A DNA stretch of 64,000 bases, taken from Ambrosia x helenae (lineage: Eukaryota > Streptophyta > Magnoliopsida > Asterales > Asteraceae). The stretch lies in NCBI GenBank assembly GCA_030844895.1, contig CM061227.1:73162593-73226592 (forward strand). Reading direction: 5' to 3'. The translations under genes were made by a program, and so were the position numbers. This document shows, piece by piece, positions 45,301 to 57,425 of this stretch. Position 1 is the stretch's first letter; each line of letters begins with the position of its first letter. The notes beneath the pieces are model-generated. The model had not been told where the DNA came from, did no database searches, and saw nothing but the letters and a program-made list of their open reading frames with translations.

Positions 45301-48300
45301 ACTTGTCGCGAAACAATTTAAGTGATGGATCCATTCCCATCCCAGATCCTGCTAGAACTACCATGATATCTTTGTCTAGCTGTGCTTCCATGGTCAAGGC
45401 CTCCCCAAACCAGTCACTGTATGTTTGGGTACGATTACTCGGTTGTGGATCTGAGTCATAAGGATCTGTTTCATATAAGAGGATAAAGAACTTGATATAT
45501 TGGGTTTCACTAACAGCAGGTTTCGCCAATAATGCCATCACTTCATGTAACGATTTTGCCAGGTATTTCAAGCTTATAGATTTCTCTCACTTACTATAGT
45601 AAAAATTAAAAGATATCAAATAGAGATAATATATTTTAGTATACTCCATCATTACATTGGTGAAAGAAACCTTTGATGGTTGCTCTATCCGTGCATAGTA
45701 ATTGCAGCGTGTCAATGCGCAGTTTGATAGAAGCGTTGACTATTAATCAATTCTTTAAGCCCCTATGGAAATCTTTGAATGGTCTTTAAGTTTAAAGTCT
45801 TTGTTATGAACTCAAGTCAGCAACTTATAATTTTTTATTATCTTATCACAACAGGTGCAATTAAATAATAGCTACAAAAATAATGATTAGTGAGGTATAA
45901 GAGAACTCTTGAAATACAGAAAAAATGATTAAAAGAGCAATAAGAGCATCTATTTGACTTAGAGACAGAATGGGCCAGTTAGGTGCGTTGATAAGAGGTC
46001 AAAAGTTCAGGTCAAATGGTATGCAGATCAAAGTGGGTCAGGTTGGGATTGTGTTGACCCGCCAACAATTTATTCTTTTTTTCCTGAATTCTAAAGAGAT
46101 AATAATACATATATTAAAGAATTACTAAAGATATACTATTACAGCACCAACGCTTTTTAGTAAAGTGGTGTGAGAGCTTTCTCCTCTTATACATCACCAA
46201 CGGGCTAAGAAAGTAAGTAATTCCTTCTAAACATCATTTCAACTTCGTGTTAGTAGACCCCCATTCCAATGATGGTTTGTTGGGGAGAATTTCAGGTTCA
46301 ACATATAGTGGTAATATTTCATGGTATCGACCACGCATCATAGTTGTCAATAGCAAATAGCGGACGATAGCGACAAGCTACCGATACGCTACGTAGCGAT
46401 AGCGATGAAATAGCGGGCGCTATTTCACATTTAGCGATACAGTATAAGAAAATTTTAGAGATATTTTATATGTATATTTACCAAAAAAAATAAAAAATAA
46501 ATAAAAAAATACAAAAATCTCGCTATTTGTCGCTATCAACTATATAGCGACATGAGCGCTACGCTACGCTATTCGCTATAGTGGGCGCTATGGTCGCTAT
46601 TAACAACTATGCCACGCATCGTCAATGTAGTTATAATACCCATTCCATTCCCATCCCTCGGTATTCCGATTCCGATTTCTGTTCCTAGTTCTATACTCAT
46701 TCCCGTAATCGATCACCTCATGAGCATAGAGATTAACCTTTTAATTGTTTATCTGCAAACCATACAGGCATACACTATAGTAGTATCATGGAGAAACAAC
46801 TAAACTGGAAAATTTTATTTTAGACAAACGTATGCCGCACCCTATGACATATTTCAATATTTGTTTCTATTTGGATGTTGTCTAGGTTGCATGTCAGAAA
46901 AGTTTTATTAGTTTAAGAGTTTATTTTGTTTAATGAGTTTATGACTCTACACTCCCAAATGTAGAGTTTTGATTTCTTCTGCATGTGTATATTCAAAGAA
47001 GAGTCTGTTCAATTTTATGTTAAGAGATTTATCTAAACAAGATATAATGGGCAGAACTTAAGTCATGAAGTCACCAGCAAACTTACTAAACGTGGGTTGT
47101 GCCGTGAAAAGCAAAAGCTAAGGTAAAAACCGAATACTATGTTGAACAGATACAAGGCAGGGAGAAAAACTAATCGGAAAAAGAGTTGCATATACGTGGA
47201 AAATACGGATCAACATTAAACAGATAGAAAGACCCATCCTAAAATAAAAAGCTGAGTTTCCTTAATGTCAAAAATAAAATAAATGTTTCCTGGTTTTGGC
47301 AAGCCAAACTTTCCTTTTTATAATATGTCAAAAAAAATGTTTCCTTTCTCTGGCAAAGTTTCAATACAAATGTACAATATTGGCTCTAAACCCACAAGTA
47401 AAACTTAGAAAACAATGATAACATCAAATTAGCTTTGTAATACCCGTTCAAAGGTTCCTCTCTCCATCAGAACAATAGGGCCGTTAGTTACGCAAAATTC
47501 CCCACTCCCTCATTATTGTGGGGTAGACTTGATAGTAATACTTATTATCTCCACATCAAACAAAAATATGCATTTTTTCCTTTTTGGAAAGGGTACAAGT
47601 TGCATGTACCTACTTGCTTAATATCATCATTACAAATTACAAAATGTTGATTGTACTTGGCTCAAAAATTTTCTTTTATGTGTAATTATTGAAAAAGCAT
47701 ATTATAAATAATATTAAGAAAAAAATATTCAGATAAACATAACTTTACATTGTGAAACGAGTAGAGATGGTACAGAAGCACATACCTTGGTTGTATTTCT
47801 TAGATATCCCAATCTGCGTCTCCTCTCGTGTTACTTTATCTACTGTTGTTATAACATGAACCAAAACAGGACCAGTTGAATCCAAAGATGCCACTTGATT
47901 AAGAACACAAATAAGGTCTTCAATATTGTGGCCATCCACAGGACCAATGTAATACAAACCAAGTTCTTCAAATAGAGTTGACCCTGGTGGACCAATCATA
48001 CCACGTGCATATTCATCGACTTTGGCTGCCCATTCATACATGCCTTTACCAATTTTCTTTGTTAAACCCTACAGCATGGGATCATAAATTGTATAATAAT
48101 CTTGAGCCTTCAACGGTAATTACTTAATTATTACATCAACATTATCACAAATGCACAATATGACAAGACACATATAGTTTTATTGAAAAAAGGAAATCCT
48201 AACGACATACTTTTGAGATGTCGGTTGTCTCCAATTTTCCAGGAAGACTCAACTTAGCCCTAGACCAATAACCAAATCAAGCATAAAGCTTTTCTTCTCC

Positions 48301-49504
48301 TAATTCCTATATATAGAATTTAATATAATTATAAAAAAATTAGTAATATAAATACTATCACTGCATACTTGGGTTACAAAAACACCCATGTCGCCATTTT
48401 ACTATCTAAACCCTAAATAACACAAGGAAGTAAAATAACTAAAACTCAATATTGAGAAGGTTCAAGTGTGTGCCTACATTCACCGGCATTGACTCATTGC
48501 TAGAATTCTTATTAGATCTTGCAAATTGTAACGAACCATTTCTAAGAAAATATTTAAATAGAAATATAAAAGTAGAAAATTAGACATCCTAATTGTACTA
48601 AATGCATCCCTGCATTAATTTTGGTGTGAAAGGAGTATAAGTTCACTTGATTGGAAACAAATAATACCTTAGCAGCTTCTCTAAACTTCCGGAACAATCT
48701 GCTAGACTGCAGCTTGCTAAAAGCACTTGAGAGAGCATTAATTGGTGTTTTAGGGGCATCCTCCAATTTTGAGTGTAATGATTGACGACTATCGTTTAAT
48801 ATCACAACCATATCTGAGTCCAGATATCCTGCATTGCTCATAGCCTCATAAAGTTGGCCGGACATAACGCTTTCATTGCTTATGACTGCAACTACGCGTT
48901 CTCTCTTCCCTTTAATATCACGTGCAATCGCCATTCCTGCATACATCCACCATTTCAAACTTAACACTAAATTCATAACAGAATTCACTAGCATCAGCAA
49001 CTTATGAATTTAGTATTTGGTCCAATACTTATGCATGTGCATAGCCTGAAAATGTTTTTAGTATTGTAAATTTAGGAAAACGTTTTAACAGATTTCATGG
49101 ACCCAGTGGTAAGAAAGGTAATTTGTTATGGTACAGCATACCATGGCGGAAAATCATGTCTACTATGATTATGAATGTTTTTGCAAACTCAAATTCCTAA
49201 AATAATTTTGTAGATGATATGTAAAAAGACAGGAAGAGACAAAGATATACCAAGCCCAGCCGAAATACTGTTGCATCCATGGCCTGCACCAAAGGGATCA
49301 AACTCACTCTCCAAACGAGAAGTATAACCGGATATTCCATTCTTCTGTCTAAGTGTATGCATAACAGACCTCCTTCCAGTCAGAATTTTATGTGCGTAAG
49401 TCTGTTCACAGTTGGAAACAGTCAATGATCATAAAGTGAATTGTATTCCATGAGTCTTTCCAAGTGCATAAAGGCTCCTAGCATTTTTTTATTTATTCAT
49501 TTTT

Positions 49505-49554
<50 letters not shown>

Positions 49555-52500
49555 GGGGGGCTTTCATTTTAGATGATCCCTTTCAAAAAAATAAAAGGAG
49601 TTGTAGGCACAGTTGTTAAAAGCGAGCGCCTAGGGCGCCTAGGCGATGAATTTCCTAGAAGCGACCCTAGGTCGCTTTTCTCTCCTAGATAAATAAAGCA
49701 ATGATTTTTTTTTTTAAAGTTTTATCCCTTTACCATTTTATAGCAGATTTTTTAAAACTAGTAATATCTAATCATATCTTTTATTTTTTAAACAAGTTAT
49801 GCATTCTAATCTATATAAACAACCTCTAACCCTATGCCCTTTTGGATTTGAAGTTTTATTATTTTTTACATTTTGAACTATTTTTTGGTTTTCAAGCATA
49901 AACAACTTGCTATTTGGATATTTTGGTGGTTTTTAATCATGGTGCTGCTGATAGTTGTTATTTTTTAGTGATTTTGGTGATTTTTCCCCATTTTTTTTAT
50001 TTGCGCTTTTATTTTCTCAGGCCCACGCTTTTTTTGCGCTTCTCGCCTAGGCCACAGGCGGTACCAAAGCGCCTTGAGTGCGCTTTACGCCTTTGACAAC
50101 TATGGTTGTAGGTAAAATGGATCTTGAAAATCTTTAATGTCAAAAACATTTAAGACAGTTTGCGATAAATCGCAACTTCTACTTGATTTCTATTTTGGTA
50201 ATTTGGTCATAGGATTCTATACTACATTTTAAAACTGCTAGAAAGTTCAATATCAATTAATTTAGTGATTTTGATTAAAAAAAAATATTTATAGCAAAAT
50301 GATTTATAACAAGTTTCTGAAAGTACACTCTCAAAATGCTTTTTGAAAGTTGGATGTTCTATTAACGAAATTTCAGAACCTAGTGACTAAATTACAAATG
50401 AACTAAAAACGTGTTCTATTCAGTGGAACTTGCCCACTTGTAAATCCACTTGTAAATCTACAAAAACTAGAGGCGACAAGATAGGTGGGTCAGGTGTATT
50501 GACTAACAGGTCCTATTTAGCATGTGCCGAAAGGTGCAGGGTCGGGTTGGGTTACAAACTTTTTTATCCAACTTCTTACAAAATACCTTGGAGAAAATAA
50601 TGTGTTACTTATGACTACAAGACTAGCATAAAAAAGAATTTGGGTAGCTTTCAACCAATTTTACACATCACCTTTTTGGCTACTTTATTGAAATTGAACT
50701 GGTTGAGCTAAAATACAACAAAAGCAACACACTGATGACTAAAGGTATCGAAATCACTTGTAAAAATATGCACAGAATACAGCCTTACTTGCTCTCCGGC
50801 ATCCCACAATATCTTGTCCATGGGAGCAGAAAAAACATGGTGTATAGCAATTGTCAACTCCACCACTGACATGCTACCTTTCACTGACTTTTGGGTTTCA
50901 TTTCTTATAAAAGACAACTCCAAACGAATATCATCAGCCAATTGTTTCAATTCCTACACAGAACTCCGTAAGTGAATGATGGACAAATTTTCAAAAGAAA
51001 ATATATAAGCAATTACTACTGAACCTTATTTGATAGGTTCTTTAAGTGCATAGGGCTTTCAATTGTATCAAGAATAGGTGTTGGGAGCTTCTCCGGAAAT
51101 ATGTCACTAATGTCAGGTAGTGCACATAATCGACCTACACATCCCTGTATCCACCAAACAAAAGGGAAGTAAATGGCACTTGGCATTGATGGTAAAAAAT
51201 TTAGTCACACAGATGGCATTAATGGTAAATTAATTACGTTTTATGTGGCAAAAGTGAAATTGCACTAATTTTAACGTTACGTTACTAATTTCGTGAAAAT
51301 AATGTTAATAGCGGTGGACGGTTAATCATGGCGCAGATAGCACAAAGACAAGGGGCTACATGCACCAATGCCTTTTTCCCGATTGCTAAGTGTTATGTGT
51401 CATGTCCAAGGCTTGAAACAAGGCACCAGGAATTGTGCCTCACGGATCTGCGACTGGGCATTTTCCGGAAAGCGCAGAAAAAGCGCACTTTTTTTAATTT
51501 TTTTGTATTCCATGAGTTTTTATGTAGAAACATGTTGTACCTTGGGTTTTTTGGCTTGTACTTGTACATATAGTAAAAAAAATAAAAAATAAAAAACCCT
51601 TACTTATAGCTCTATTTTGGGTAAAGGAAGCTGAAAAACCTATGAGATATACTTTTGCGTGTTGCGCTTAGGCTACCCTTGTGTGCCTACCGATCCACCT
51701 CAATATCCTCATCTCTACTAAAAGAATGATACTATGAAATAACTAAGGTTGTAATCTTGTTACTATGAAATAACTAAGTTGTAATCTTGTTTCTAGTCTC
51801 TCCTATGACTCTATGAGGAGAAACTATGACCATATACATCAAGGGAGGATGAAAGAAAGACAATAAAACCATGCCTAAATTTGAGGTTAAAACCTTAAAG
51901 CATGATTTACACTCTAATGGCATCCATTGACATTGCCATGTGCTAAAACATTTCAATTTGAAAACCAAAAAAAAGTAAAAATATCATACATGAGACAAAC
52001 GAATAAATTGGCCCAAATAATATACTAGTTAAAATTATAGAATTCAAACTACGTACAAATCACCTACTTTTAAAATGTAGTTTCTCTACAATGATGCTTA
52101 CTTAACCTCAAGACGCAAAGGACACGCCATGCAAAAAAACACCCCCAGACAAAAATAATAAGCACATGTACAAACATGAGAACCGCATAATGCACATGTA
52201 CATAGTCATCTTGTGGATTACGTTCACGGCGATATGTACAAAGTTGGGTTTTAAAAAGCGCGCATGATGCGCACCTCAGGGATCTGAGCTTACACAATTT
52301 CCAGTACATTTTTTTCAATTTTTTTTGGTTTTTTTGGCCCTAAGGCACGCGCCTCTCATACACCATGTGTTTTTATGCATAAAAATGTTGTACCTTGGTT
52401 GTTTTGGTTTGTACATATAGGTAAAATCATATAAAAACCTTATCTATAGCTATATTTTGGGTAAATGAAGTTAAAACCTATGGGATACATATGAGATATA

Positions 52501-53968
52501 TAAAAAAATATATAATTAGTGCACGCTTCGGGTACGAAAAGCCTATCGCTTTTGCACTTGGCGCGTTGCGCTTAGACGTCGTCACTTTTGTGCGCCTAGC
52601 GCTCTTTAAAACCAAGGCCAGGGTCTCACCAAGGTTGTAAAAGACGGGCTAGGCGGTCGCCTAGGCGCCGCCTAGTCGCTAGTCGGCTCTACATATCGGA
52701 ATAAGGCCATAGTCGGTGACCTAGGCGTTTTGGGCATTAGGCGAGCATTACGCGGGCCCAGGCGGTACTAGGCGGTCGTAGGCGGGGGCGGAAGGAGCTG
52801 AAATGTAGAGAGAAAAGCGAAAAAGATGCAGATTTGATTGAGATTCCGACTTAGGCTTCTTTCCGGCGAGCAACTGTAAATAAGATTCAAGAAAACTCGA
52901 AGATGACGGCTGTCTTGTATTATTCACGTTTTAGGTTTCAAGTTGGGTTTTGGCCCAATACAAATTAAGCCCAATATAAAACTGATTTTTTTGTTTCCGA
53001 CCTTCTACCTGTAGTTATTATTATATGTATTATTTTATTTTATTTTTGATAAAGTGATACTTTAGCTTATCATTTCATTCCAAAAAATGGATGAATCGTT
53101 GCATTTATTTTATATGTTTTAGTTATATTACTTCATTATTTCTTTATTTAGTAAATACAATACACTAAGCAATTGTTTTATGACACCAATCGCTAAATAT
53201 TTTTAGGTATTATGTGTATATATTTTAAGTATTTATTAGTATTGTGTGTATATATCTTAACATATTTTCAAAAAACACCTAAATTTGTGTATATATATAT
53301 ATAAAATACCTATAAAAATACAAAAACGCCTAATTCCGCCTAGTCCCGACTAGTCCCTAGGCTAGACCTCACCGCCTGCCTAGCGCCTAGCGCCTTCTAC
53401 AACCTTGGGTCTCACCGAAAGCAACCACTCTATTCCTCTGAGGTAGAGGTAAAGTTGTCTACATCTTACCTTCCTTAGGCCTACCTTAGCTTTGTTATTG
53501 GTGAGATTTACTGAGTAAGATGATGTGGCAAATCAAGCTCTAACAGATTTTATGCATAATAAAACCATTATTTGTGTGTGTATATAATTATATATTCAGG
53601 AATAGGCCATAATAACAAGAACATATGAGTAAAAATAGTAAAAGGAACAGAAAGGGAAAAAAAATTGATGATTCCAAAGTAATCATAGCAATTTGACAAA
53701 TCAGAATTGGATAATCAGATTATTTCTATCCTAAATGATTCTAAAACTGAAATTCAAATAATAATAATAATAATCAAAGTAGTTATACCTTAGAGCAAAC
53801 TGACGCACCAGAGCTAAAACTCAATCGGATTCCAACAACAGAGTCCCCACCAGAACGAAAGATTAAACTCGATGATGACTCCAGTTTAGATACAAAGTTT
53901 CTGGAAGTTTCATGAAGATGAGCAGTAACAACACCCAATGAACAATGTGCAGAAGCAGTACTCATCAT
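42370..53968 (-). CDS. DXS-like protein of the DXS3/DXL group (1-deoxy-D-xylulose-5-phosphate synthase-like), 10 exons, 725 aa
   Basis: Exons on the minus strand: 53968-53789, 51144-51025, 50953-50789, 49401-49251, 48936-48668, 48068-47786, 45465-45170, 44502-44224, 43288-43004, 42519-42370. Every intron is GT-AG, the phases close, and the sum is 2178 nt. Residues 1-60 are Ser-rich with few acids, a plausible plastid transit peptide. Then the TPP-binding region, the pyrimidine domain (GMAEQHAVTFSAGL keeps the catalytic Glu, YDQ/VVHDVDRQKIPVRF) and transketolase C domain (VTVADARFCKPLD, LLLMC end). DXS makes DXP from pyruvate and glyceraldehyde 3-phosphate in the plastid MEP pathway. Here GDGAMTAG is SNESVMSG, VGHQ is AGEQ, GHSSTSIS is GHGCNSIS, and the GRGYPYAE segment is absent, as in the DXS3/DXL group. 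Enzyme activity is therefore doubtful although the gene is intact. Confidence 0.93.
43721..44048. mobile_element. 328-bp MITE in intron 8 of the DXS-like gene
   Basis: Terminal inverted repeats of 27 bp are perfect: AGAGCATTCACATTTGGTCC followed by ACCAAAT at the left, and the reverse complement at 44022-44048. Interior is non-coding and repeats GTAAGTGGTTGTAAGTG-like words. Flanks TTA/TTG might be an imperfect 3-bp target duplication (PIF/Harbinger style), not certain. Confidence 0.85.
46339..46611. mobile_element. hAT-type small element in intron 6 of the DXS-like gene
   Basis: Ends CATAGTTGTCAATAGC and GCTATTAACAACTATG (one mismatch pair), with the 8-bp duplication CCACGCAT at 46331-46338 and 46612-46619. 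Subterminal parts are packed with AGCGATAGCG/CGCTATCGCT words. 273 bp, no coding. Confidence 0.88.
49509..49560. repeat. (TG)n then G-run microsatellite in intron 3
   Basis: TG dinucleotides from 49511 to about 49538, then about 22 consecutive G. In exon-free sequence 110 bp right of exon 4. Confidence 0.9.
49608..50104. mobile_element. hAT-type small element in intron 3 of the DXS-like gene
   Basis: Ends CACAGTTGTTAAAAGCG and CGCCTTTGACAACTATG, flanked by the 8-bp duplication GTTGTAGG (49600-49607 and 50105-50112). Subterminal GCGCCTAGGCG words. 497 bp, no transposase. Confidence 0.85.
51395..51700. mobile_element. Diverged copy of an intron-1 hAT-type element
   Basis: Its middle (ATGTTGTACCTTGGGTTTTT, TATTTTGGGTAAAGGAAGCT, ACCTATGAGATATA) matches the element at 52245-52612. 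Outer ends and target duplication are too degraded to place, so the limits are approximate. Confidence 0.55.
52245..52612. mobile_element. hAT-like small element in intron 1 of the DXS-like gene
   Basis: Ends TTGGGTTTTAAAAAGCGCG and GCGCTCTTTAAAACCAA are near reverse complements. Interior shared with 51395-51700. Target duplication not clear. Lies directly left of the element at 52630-53407. Confidence 0.65.
52630..53407. mobile_element. hAT-type small element in intron 1 of the DXS-like gene
   Basis: Ends CAAGGTTGTAAAAG and CTTCTACAACCTTG (one mismatch), 8-bp duplication GGTCTCAC (52622-52629 and 53408-53415). Subterminal CGCCTAGGCG/CGCCTAGCGCC words as in 49608-50104. 778 bp, no transposase ORF. 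Confidence 0.88.
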
Positions 53969-54630
53969 CAGTTATCGCAATTAATGAAGTGATTGACAGG
54001 TTAGTTTGATGAATTAATAATAATAGGATTAGTGAAGGAAAATCATATGTTTAGAAGGAATTAGGGTTTGATACGTGTTGGAATGTGAATCAGTCCAGCG
54101 TTGTTTTGTTTGGGGATATGCAATAGTATTCAAGTTTGGTATGCAATAGCAATACGCTGGCACCTATGGGATGGATTATTATTAGAGTGAATTACAAATT
54201 TTGTCCATTTGATCGCATATCCTTTTCATTTAAAATTGATGAGTTTTGTGGTTAATGTTTTCAAATGCTATATGTTTTGTCCTTTGACACTAACTCAGAT
54301 AAATTTTCTTAAGATTACATAAGGGTATTTTAGTCTTTTACCAATTTAATTAAAAATAATCTAACAAACAAAAGAAATATTACACCTCCCTCTACCTCTC
54401 TTTCTCTACAACCTTGCTGCCACCCTTCACCACCACTTGCCAAACATCCTAGCCCTATCAAAACCCTCACCAAACAACCTGTAAATTGCAAACGACCACT
54501 ATCAGCCTTTCCGCTACCACCAGCCACAATTGTCCCAAAAGTATAATGCATTTATTTCAGCGAATGGACAATATACATTATTTAGTTGCCTAAGATTGTT
54601 CATAAAGTTATACGAGGAAATTAAGTCTTA
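53969..54630. promoter_or_regulatory. Upstream region of the DXS-like gene
   Basis: About 660 bp between the DXS-like start codon and the Helitron. It must include the 5' UTR and core promoter, but I see no convincing TATA box at a suitable distance on the minus strand. No ORF of note. Confidence 0.4.
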
Positions 54631-56321
54631 TCTCTACTACATTATAAAGAGTGAGCAATGGGCAAACATGTCCAACTTGGTAAAGTTAAGATGGGATGTG
54701 AAAAGTCATGTGCTTCAACCCTCAAATGTCATATAAATCTTCCCCAAATTACCTTTCAATGCATTAAGATACTTGTACCATGTAGTAAAGATAAATAAAG
54801 GTTTACTACAAGCTTCAATAATAATATTTTAAACAAGTATTAATTTTACATTTTCTTTCTTTAAAATTGCATATGTTTATATAAATATACAGTGCCGTTC
54901 ATCGTGAGAATTGCTTAAACAAATTACTTTATCTTTGCAGAGAGTTAATGGTGGTACGAAGTGACGCACACACAACACCAAGTAGTAGGGTATGTTTTGA
55001 TTTTTTGTTGATAAGATTTTTTTATTTTAATTATTTAATAAGAACGACAAGGTGCGACCGATAACGCTGAAAAGAGTAATCATGTTGTAACGAATTTGGC
55101 AAAACGTCGACACAATCCGAAAGTGGATTGTATCTGCAAGTTCATCTTCCAGGTTAAACTTGATTTGTTACTACATTATAAAGAGTGAGCAATGGGCAAA
55201 CATGTCCAACTTGGTAAAGTTAAGATGGGATGTGAAAAGTCATGTGCTTCAACCCTCAAATGTCATATAAATCTTCCCCAAATTACCTTTCAATGCATTA
55301 AGATACTTGTACCATGTAGTAAAGATAAATAAAGGTTTACTACAAGCTTCAATAATAATATTTTAAACAAGTATTAATTTTACATTTTCTTTCTTTAAAA
55401 TTGCATATGTTTATATAAATATACAGTGCCGTTCATCGTGAGAATTGCTTAAACAAATTACTTTATCTTTGCAGAGAGTTAATGGTGGTACGAAGTGACG
55501 CACACACAACACCAAGTAGTAGGGTATGTTTTGATTTTTTGTTGATAAGATTTTTTTATTTTAATTATTTAATAAGAACGACAAGGTGCGACCGATAACG
55601 CTGAAAAGAGTAATCATGTTGTAACGAATTTGGCAAAACGTCGACACAATCCGAAAGTGGATTGTATCTGCAAGTTCATCTTCCAGGTTAAACTTGATTT
55701 GTTTATTAAAATAAATGTCTTGTTGATACTTTTTTACTTCTCTGTTTACTTGTTTATACTAATATCGAATGGTTGTGTTTTGGTTTATCTACTCTGTTTT
55801 GGTTTCTATGCTCATATTTGGTTTTGAGTTCATGCTTGACAATACGTATCCATATGGTGGTTTGGTCTAAATTTGTGAAAAATTATAGAGAAATATTTGG
55901 GAATAAAAATTATCTATGCTCATATTTGATTTTGAGAACAGTGCTGATGACTGAATTTTGATGATCAAAGAAGTTCATTTTCATATATAGTGAAACCTTT
56001 TTTTATACTTGGGTGTCCTGTGTACACATCATCTCTTAGATGTTGGAAGTTAAGGACATATGGTTGGACAATTTACATAGTGTGTCATGAAAAGTTATAA
56101 GAACGTACATGTTGGATATAAAAAAATATTGTTTCTTTTCAAAGTTTAAACAATGAAGAGAAATGGATTAATTTCATATACATCGTTTTGCATTCAAAGA
56201 CAATTACATTTTTACACTTTTCCTACAGCTTGATGGACTAACCCGGCTACGCTTGTGCATTGTTCAAAAAAAAATATATTTATCTTAACCGTCACGCAGC
56301 AACGCGCGGGTTTCCCACTAG
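54631..56321 (+). mobile_element. Non-autonomous Helitron with duplicated 5' part
   Basis: Begins TCTCTACTACATTATAAAG after an A (typical Helitron 5' TC start) and ends GCGCGGGTTTCCCACTAG (CTAG end with a GC-rich imperfect hairpin ACCGTCACGC...GCGCGG about 12 bp upstream). The base after CTAG is C, not the usual T, so the right edge is less certain. No Rep/helicase ORF. Carries a perfect-looking 534-bp tandem duplication. Confidence 0.65.
54635..55702 (+). repeat. 534-bp direct tandem duplication
   Basis: 54635-55168 is repeated as 55169-55702; I find no difference between the copies by eye. Each unit contains an exon-like segment bounded by TTGCAG and TTCCAG-GT (about 55083-55152 and 55617-55686), possibly a captured gene fragment (short peptide AKRRHNPKVDCICKFIFQ), unidentified. 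Confidence 0.88.
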
Positions 56322-57009
56322 CAGGTAATTAGAATAGGAATGTTAAAGCATATATCACAAAGTCAACGAACAACCACACTGATAGGAATCAACATTCTTT
56401 AAAAAATGATAGAAGAATAAAAATTAATAACAAAAAAACAAAATTGAACAAGTGAGCTGATCTGGTAAGAAACTAAGGAGTACTAATTATTTATCTAGAA
56501 CAAAGCTGAGTTAGGGTTAAGAATTCTAAAATCCTAGAGAAACATTTTCAAAAACCTTTCATTTTTGCTAATTGAAGTAAAACAATATTCAGCAAAGATG
56601 AGGAGTTCAACCACCTCTCCTTCACCTCCAAAATCCCTCAAATACCCATAAAAAATCCCCTTGTTCAGAAGCCCTTAACCTTCGATCTCTGTTAAAATCC
56701 ACAACCCTCAATGGTCGATACAAACACTACAATCGCTAGGGATGATATGATGGTTGATTAACTCCGATTTCTTGGACAAAAAGATGAAGAAGATAGTTCA
56801 GATCTGCAACAGTTTAGGGTTTTAGATCTTTAGAAACCGGTGATGATGAACAACCGCCGGGTTTTCAGATCTTGAACAACCAATGATGATGGTTGTGGTT
56901 GACGGGTTGGGCTAGGTGGTGGCGGTGGCAAGTGGTGTGGGGGTGGGTGGTGGATTGTGATGATACTGGTGGTGGGGGAGAGAGATACAGATTTTATAAT
57001 ATATACACA
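56322..57009. other. Intergenic, nothing recognised
   Basis: AT-rich on the left; 56880-56990 is a GT/GGT-rich low-complexity stretch (GGTGGTGGCGGTGG-like). No gene. Confidence 0.5.
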
Positions 57010-57425
57010 CTAGACTATTGCCCGCGCGAACACGCGGTTCAACAACTAACAATTATTTGGAGCGGAAAAACCTATAAACAAAATATAGTAGAAATATTTT
57101 ATGAAAATTTAAAAGCAAGAAATACACATTTTATTCAAATATAACTAAATACTTCCTTATACACCACATTTTTTGTTTTAATCTTGACATTCCCATCACC
57201 ATCTAGTATAAGTAATTTCACCTCTTCCCTACTTTTAACTCTTGACAACGCAACATAAAGTTGGCCATGTGAGAATACGGGGTCTCTTAAATACAATCCA
57301 ACCTTCGATAGAGACTATCCTTGGTTTTTATTGGTGGTCATTGCGAAACATACGGATATTGGGAATTGACGCCTTTGGAACTTCACATGAATCTTGTTAT
57401 CAGATGGTATCTGAGGAGTATTATC
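57010..57425 (-). mobile_element. 3' end of a Helitron with helicase remnant
   Basis: Minus strand ends CCGCGTGTTCGCGCGGGCA then ATAGTCTAG followed by T: a hairpin about 10 nt before a CTAG terminus at an A/T target, which is the diagnostic Helitron 3' end. Truncated at about 57425. Confidence 0.85.
57135..57425 (-). pseudogene. Helitron PIF1-type helicase, C-terminal fragment
   Basis: Reads KFQRRQFPISVCFAMTTNKN, then a TAG stop, then SLSKVGLYLRDPVFSHGQLY and VALSRVKSREEVKLLILDG, ending VVYKEVFSYI-stop at 57137-57135. This is the last part of the RepHel helicase (motif VI region). Broken and missing everything upstream. Confidence 0.85.

Noticed and set aside
42370..53968. Pseudogene status for the DXS-like gene because of missing TPP motifs
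   Set aside because: All ten exons keep frame, splice sites are canonical, and the changes are those of the DXS3/DXL group rather than random decay.
57010..57425. Host PIF1 helicase gene
   Set aside because: Only the last ~95 codons with a stop, followed directly by a Helitron 3' hairpin and CTAG end.
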